Shown: piece after piece, positions 41,452 through 43,969 of the stretch | How the letters are laid out: the number at the start of each line of letters is the position of its first letter | How positions within the stretch are numbered: the first letter of the stretch is position 1 | NCBI GenBank assembly: GCA_023268965.1 | Contig: JALRJE010000032.1 | Coordinates: 1 to 43,969, forward strand | Direction of reading: 5' to 3' | DNA from: Crocinitomicaceae bacterium | Lineage (GTDB): Bacteria > Bacteroidota > Bacteroidia > Flavobacteriales_D > Crocinitomicaceae | Length of the DNA stretch: 43,969 nucleotides | Position numbers and translations under genes: made by a program | Notes under the pieces: generated by a model | Told to the model about the DNA's origin: nothing | Seen by the model: the letters and a program-made list of their open reading frames with translations, nothing else | Databases searched by the model: none

Positions 41452-43740
41452 TTACTGCAATTGTGCATACGCCTGATACAACTTGAGTTCATCCCAATTT
41501 GCTTTAGCGCCTAGTTTTTCTTTGAGCGGACCTAAAGAGGTGCCTGTAAAGCCATCGAACATACTCTCGAGCTCTCTGATGCGCTTGGGCTGCATAACGT
41601 CGCTCAATTGAATTTGTTCGCTTCTGATCAGGTATACAAAATGGTTGTTGATGGTTTGTTTGGAAACCTGCCGTATACTGGCAATTTCAGCTACATCTTT
41701 ACCTTGTTCGAGGAGTTCTAGGGTGAGTTCGTAAGTCGATTTTTTATGGCTGCCCCCTTTATCTTTCTTGACTGTTTTTTCAAAAATGGTGTCGATGACT
41801 TCATCTTCATCGTCGAGTAGGCTCGGCACCTGCTTCAATTCTTGTTTAACTGCTGCAATTTTTGCGAGTTTGTAAGAAGAGATTTCGGTATTCCACATGG
41901 TGGTTTTGGAAATTTCACGACCTGAGGCTAAGGTTTCAATGATGATGCGTGCTTTTTTAATTTTTAGAATAGTGGCAGTGAGGAGCTCATCTAATTCTTC
42001 TAGTTCTTCAGCATATTGCTTGGTTTTTCTGGCTCTGCTGAGTTCTGCAATTTTTTTAAGGTTACTGCTCAGTACAGCATCGAACAACTTAAAGAAATAA
42101 TGATAAGCGGCCACAACGCGTTCATTTAAAAACGCCAGGTCAAAATTTGGCGCCTGTGCAATTTGGTCTAATTGCTTTCTAAATTTTTGTGCAGGGTCTG
42201 CGGTCGATTGTATGATTTGATTTTGAAGGGCGATCCATTGCTTGTTTTTTGCTTTTTCACTCTTGACACCCACTATTTGATAGCTACTTTCGTGTATAGC
42301 CCATTTGGAACTGAGTTCATACCAGTCAAAGGCTTGCTGTAAGGTATTGATTAAATAGTTTTTGGTATGCTGCGTTAAATATGCTGCGAGTTGGTCTTCA
42401 GGAGCCTTATTTTGGCTAAACGCCACCACTTGTTGGTCATTAGATAGCCCGTTCATGCGCATTGGTTTGGTTAATACCAAGCCATCCAAAGTCCGCAAAC
42501 GCGAAAGTGCAACATAAGCTTGGCCAGGGGCAAAAACATCGGCTACGTCGAGCACGGCCTTATCAAAAGTGAGCCCTTGGCTTTTATGAACGGTTATGGC
42601 CCATGCTAACTTCAATGGATAATGCACGAAAGTACCAAGTGTTTCTTCGGTAATTTCACCTGTAGCCTGGTTCAAGGCATACCGAATGTTGGTCCATTCA
42701 AATTTTTCGACATTAATGGTCTTTTTTTCTTCCGGAAAATAGACGGTGATCTCTTGATCGCTGAGTGCTGCAATTTTCCCCATTTTTCCGTTGAAATAAT
42801 GCTTGTCAAATGACAAATCATTTTTAACAAACATGACTTGGGCACCAATTTTAAGTTCCAGCGTTTCTTCTAGAGGAAAGAGGTGTTTGGGGTAGTCTCC
42901 GGTAATTTCAGCTGCGTAGCTAACTTTTTTCCCTGGTAAGGCTGCCAATGCCTTTGCATTCATCTCGTCGGCCTTCACATTATGGGTGGTGAGTGTAATG
43001 TAGCCCTCGTTGCTTGTTGGGTCAAAATTAGGCTGAACGTAATGATTGAGTATTTCGACATCGGCCGCGCTAATTTCGTTGTTGCGCAGGTTGTTGAGCA
43101 CCTGAATAAAGGCTTGATCTTGTTGGCGGTAAATGGTGGAAAGTTCAATGTAAAGTGGCTGTGTTTCTTGAAAAACCCGCGCATGAAAAAAGAAGATACC
43201 GTTGTAATACCGACTCAAGACCTGCCATTCTTCTTGCTTAACCACCGGCGGAAGCTGCAGTAAATCGCCAATAAAAAGGACCTGAACGCCGCCAAAGGGT
43301 TCATGAATACGGCGCACATTGCGGAGCGTCCAGTCGATGGCGTCAAGGAGGTCAGCGCGCAGCATACTGACTTCATCTATGATCAAAAGTTCGATGTTCC
43401 GGATGAGTTGAATCCGGGTTTTATTCATCGTCATGTGCCGTTTGAGCGTTTCCTTCGTTTCAAACTTCACCGTTTGAGAAAAATCGGGCTGCACACCAAA
43501 TTCAGGAATGAATCCTGCAAACGGTAGCTGAAAAAACGAATGGATAGTTACGCCGCCAGCATTTAGGGCCGCTATGCCGGTCGGCGCCACAATAGCCACA
43601 TTTTTATGGGTCGTCTCTTTGATTTTGCGCAACAGCGTCGTTTTACCTGTCCCGGCCTTGCCCGTCAAAAATATGTTTTGATGGGTCTGGTTGATAAATT
43701 GCTCTGTAAATGCTGCCGCGGAACGCTCTTCTTGACTCAA
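41452..43740 (-). CDS. PIF1-like (RecD-type) DNA helicase with C-terminal helix-turn-helix domain
   Basis: 762 aa from a TTG start (MSQEERSAAAF); no ATG exists before the Walker A motif GKAGTGKTT (27-35). APTGIAALNAGG (52-63) and IDEVSML (121-127) follow, then GDLLQLPPV and, near 390-420, AWAITVHKSQGLTFDKAVLD and AYVALSRLRTLDGL, the SF1B/PIF1 motifs. The last 100 residues (YELTLELLEQGKDVAEIASIRQVSKQTINNHFVYL) form an HTH_40-type domain common on Bacteroidota PIF1-like proteins. It likely unwinds DNA 5'-3' at replication obstacles or G-quadruplexes. Confidence 0.92.
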   Translation of the reverse strand: MSQEERSAAAFTEQFINQTHQNIFLTGKAGTGKTTLLRKIKETTHKNVAIVAPTGIAALNAGGVTIHSFFQLPFAGFIPEFGVQPDFSQTVKFETKETLKRHMTMNKTRIQLIRNIELLIIDEVSMLRADLLDAIDWTLRNVRRIHEPFGGVQVLFIGDLLQLPPVVKQEEWQVLSRYYNGIFFFHARVFQETQPLYIELSTIYRQQDQAFIQVLNNLRNNEISAADVEILNHYVQPNFDPTSNEGYITLTTHNVKADEMNAKALAALPGKKVSYAAEITGDYPKHLFPLEETLELKIGAQVMFVKNDLSFDKHYFNGKMGKIAALSDQEITVYFPEEKKTINVEKFEWTNIRYALNQATGEITEETLGTFVHYPLKLAWAITVHKSQGLTFDKAVLDVADVFAPGQAYVALSRLRTLDGLVLTKPMRMNGLSNDQQVVAFSQNKAPEDQLAAYLTQHTKNYLINTLQQAFDWYELSSKWAIHESSYQIVGVKSEKAKNKQWIALQNQIIQSTADPAQKFRKQLDQIAQAPNFDLAFLNERVVAAYHYFFKLFDAVLSSNLKKIAELSRARKTKQYAEELEELDELLTATILKIKKARIIIETLASGREISKTTMWNTEISSYKLAKIAAVKQELKQVPSLLDDEDEVIDTIFEKTVKKDKGGSHKKSTYELTLELLEQGKDVAEIASIRQVSKQTINNHFVYLIRSEQIQLSDVMQPKRIRELESMFDGFTGTSLGPLKEKLGAKANWDELKLYQAYAQLQ

Positions 43741-43765
43741 AATGTAAGGAGTTGATTAGAATTAG

Positions 43766-43773
43766 CGAAGGTA
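43766..43773 (-). promoter_or_regulatory. -7-like box TACCTTCG for the PIF1-like helicase gene
   Basis: One mismatch to TAnnTTTG on the minus strand, 25 bases before the TTG start at 43740. Confidence 0.4.
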
Positions 43774-43864
43774 CTTATTCTACGTTTAATAACGATAGCT
43801 CGCGAAGGAGGCTTTTGCAAAAGTTGAAGTCGAGTAGGGGAATATACTGAAAACAAGGTTTAAC

Positions 43865-43895
43865 AAAAAAGCCCTCATCCGAGGGCTTTTTTTTT
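43865..43895. terminator. strong bidirectional intrinsic terminator
   Basis: A perfect 6-bp stem GCCCTC/GAGGGC (43871-43876 and 43881-43886) with loop ATCC. It is followed by nine T on the plus strand and preceded by six A, which become T on the minus strand. On the minus strand it lies directly after the tRNA-like 3' end at 43899-43921, as expected for that gene's terminator. Confidence 0.88.
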
Positions 43896-43898
43896 CTT

Positions 43899-43921
43899 TG
43901 TGGAGTCGGAGGGGTTCGAAC
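43899..43921 (-). other. tRNA or tmRNA 3'-end fragment (possible attachment-site scar)
   Basis: Minus strand reads GTTCGAACCCCTCCGACTCC then ACA. The T-loop TTCGAAC, the 3' T-stem CCCTCC and the acceptor 3' strand CGACTCC with discriminator A are recognisable. The 5' T-stem (expected as a GAGGG-type strand) and everything upstream are missing; AT-rich sequence begins at 43922. The acceptor fits a tmRNA or a serine-type tRNA; I cannot decide which. Either the gene is disrupted at its T-loop, or this is the duplicated 3' end left by integration of an element lying to the right. Confidence 0.6.
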
Positions 43922-43969
43922 AAAATAATATTATTTTTTTAATATAATTGAAAATCAATAGATTACAAA

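Noticed and set aside
1-43969. CRISPR arrays, IS elements, complete tRNA or rRNA genes
   Set aside because: No regularly spaced repeats, transposase or integrase frames, or full cloverleaf sequences were found; only the tRNA-like 3' fragment at the right edge.

Overview
The window looks like a compact chromosome segment of a Bacteroidota bacterium, probably Flavobacteriales (Cryomorphaceae/Crocinitomicaceae-like; the family is a guess). The evidence is a PorQ-type type IX secretion (T9SS) protein, secreted proteins with T9SS type A and type B C-terminal sorting domains, a glycine-lipid type acyltransferase pair, a fused E1 alpha/beta 2-oxoacid dehydrogenase, MuiA-family and DUF2147 proteins, and repeated TAnnTTTG-type -7 promoter boxes. 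Genes are tightly packed: stops overlap starts (ATGA, TAATG), and convergent genes nearly touch.

Layout. 1-4.9 kb (minus): a truncated thioesterase, a membrane NDP-sugar 4,6-dehydratase, a SprB-repeat T9SS protein and a small secreted protein. 4.9-6.4 kb: a CYTH protein and two unknown genes. 6.4-13.0 kb (plus): lipoprotein, fused E1 dehydrogenase, LTA-synthase-like sulfatase, proS, trmN6. 13.0-20.4 kb: porQ, a sigma factor, then a minus-strand block with the glsB/glsA-like pair, a PhnP-like metallo-hydrolase, an exonuclease/GIY-YIG fusion and MuiA. 20.5 kb: DEAD-box helicase.

21.7-30.8 kb is the most interesting part, a two-operon sulfur island. Operon 1 is a secreted rhodanese plus a YeiH-type exporter. 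Operon 2 is a persulfide dioxygenase with pseudo- and active rhodanese domains, a split YeeE/YedE pair, a TsdA-like dihaem cytochrome c, an OprD-like porin, a TauE/SafE exporter and a SoxB-like protein. Both operons start with the same 16-bp CRP/FNR-geometry palindrome (TGTAAC-N4-GTTACA), placed at exactly the same distance from the -7 box. No regulator and no soxXAYZ are present. The inferred picture is oxidation of thiosulfate/sulfane sulfur across outer membrane, periplasm and cytoplasm, with export of sulfite/sulfate, under a CRP/FNR-family regulator acting in trans.

30.8-43.7 kb: kelch-like T9SS protein, methyltransferase, MORN/YwqK-repeat protein and partner, unknown secreted proteins, folE, outer-membrane barrels, DUF2147, and a PIF1-like helicase. 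The right edge carries a strong bidirectional terminator beside a bare tRNA/tmRNA 3'-end fragment that stops at its T-loop. This may be the scar of an integrated element lying beyond the window.
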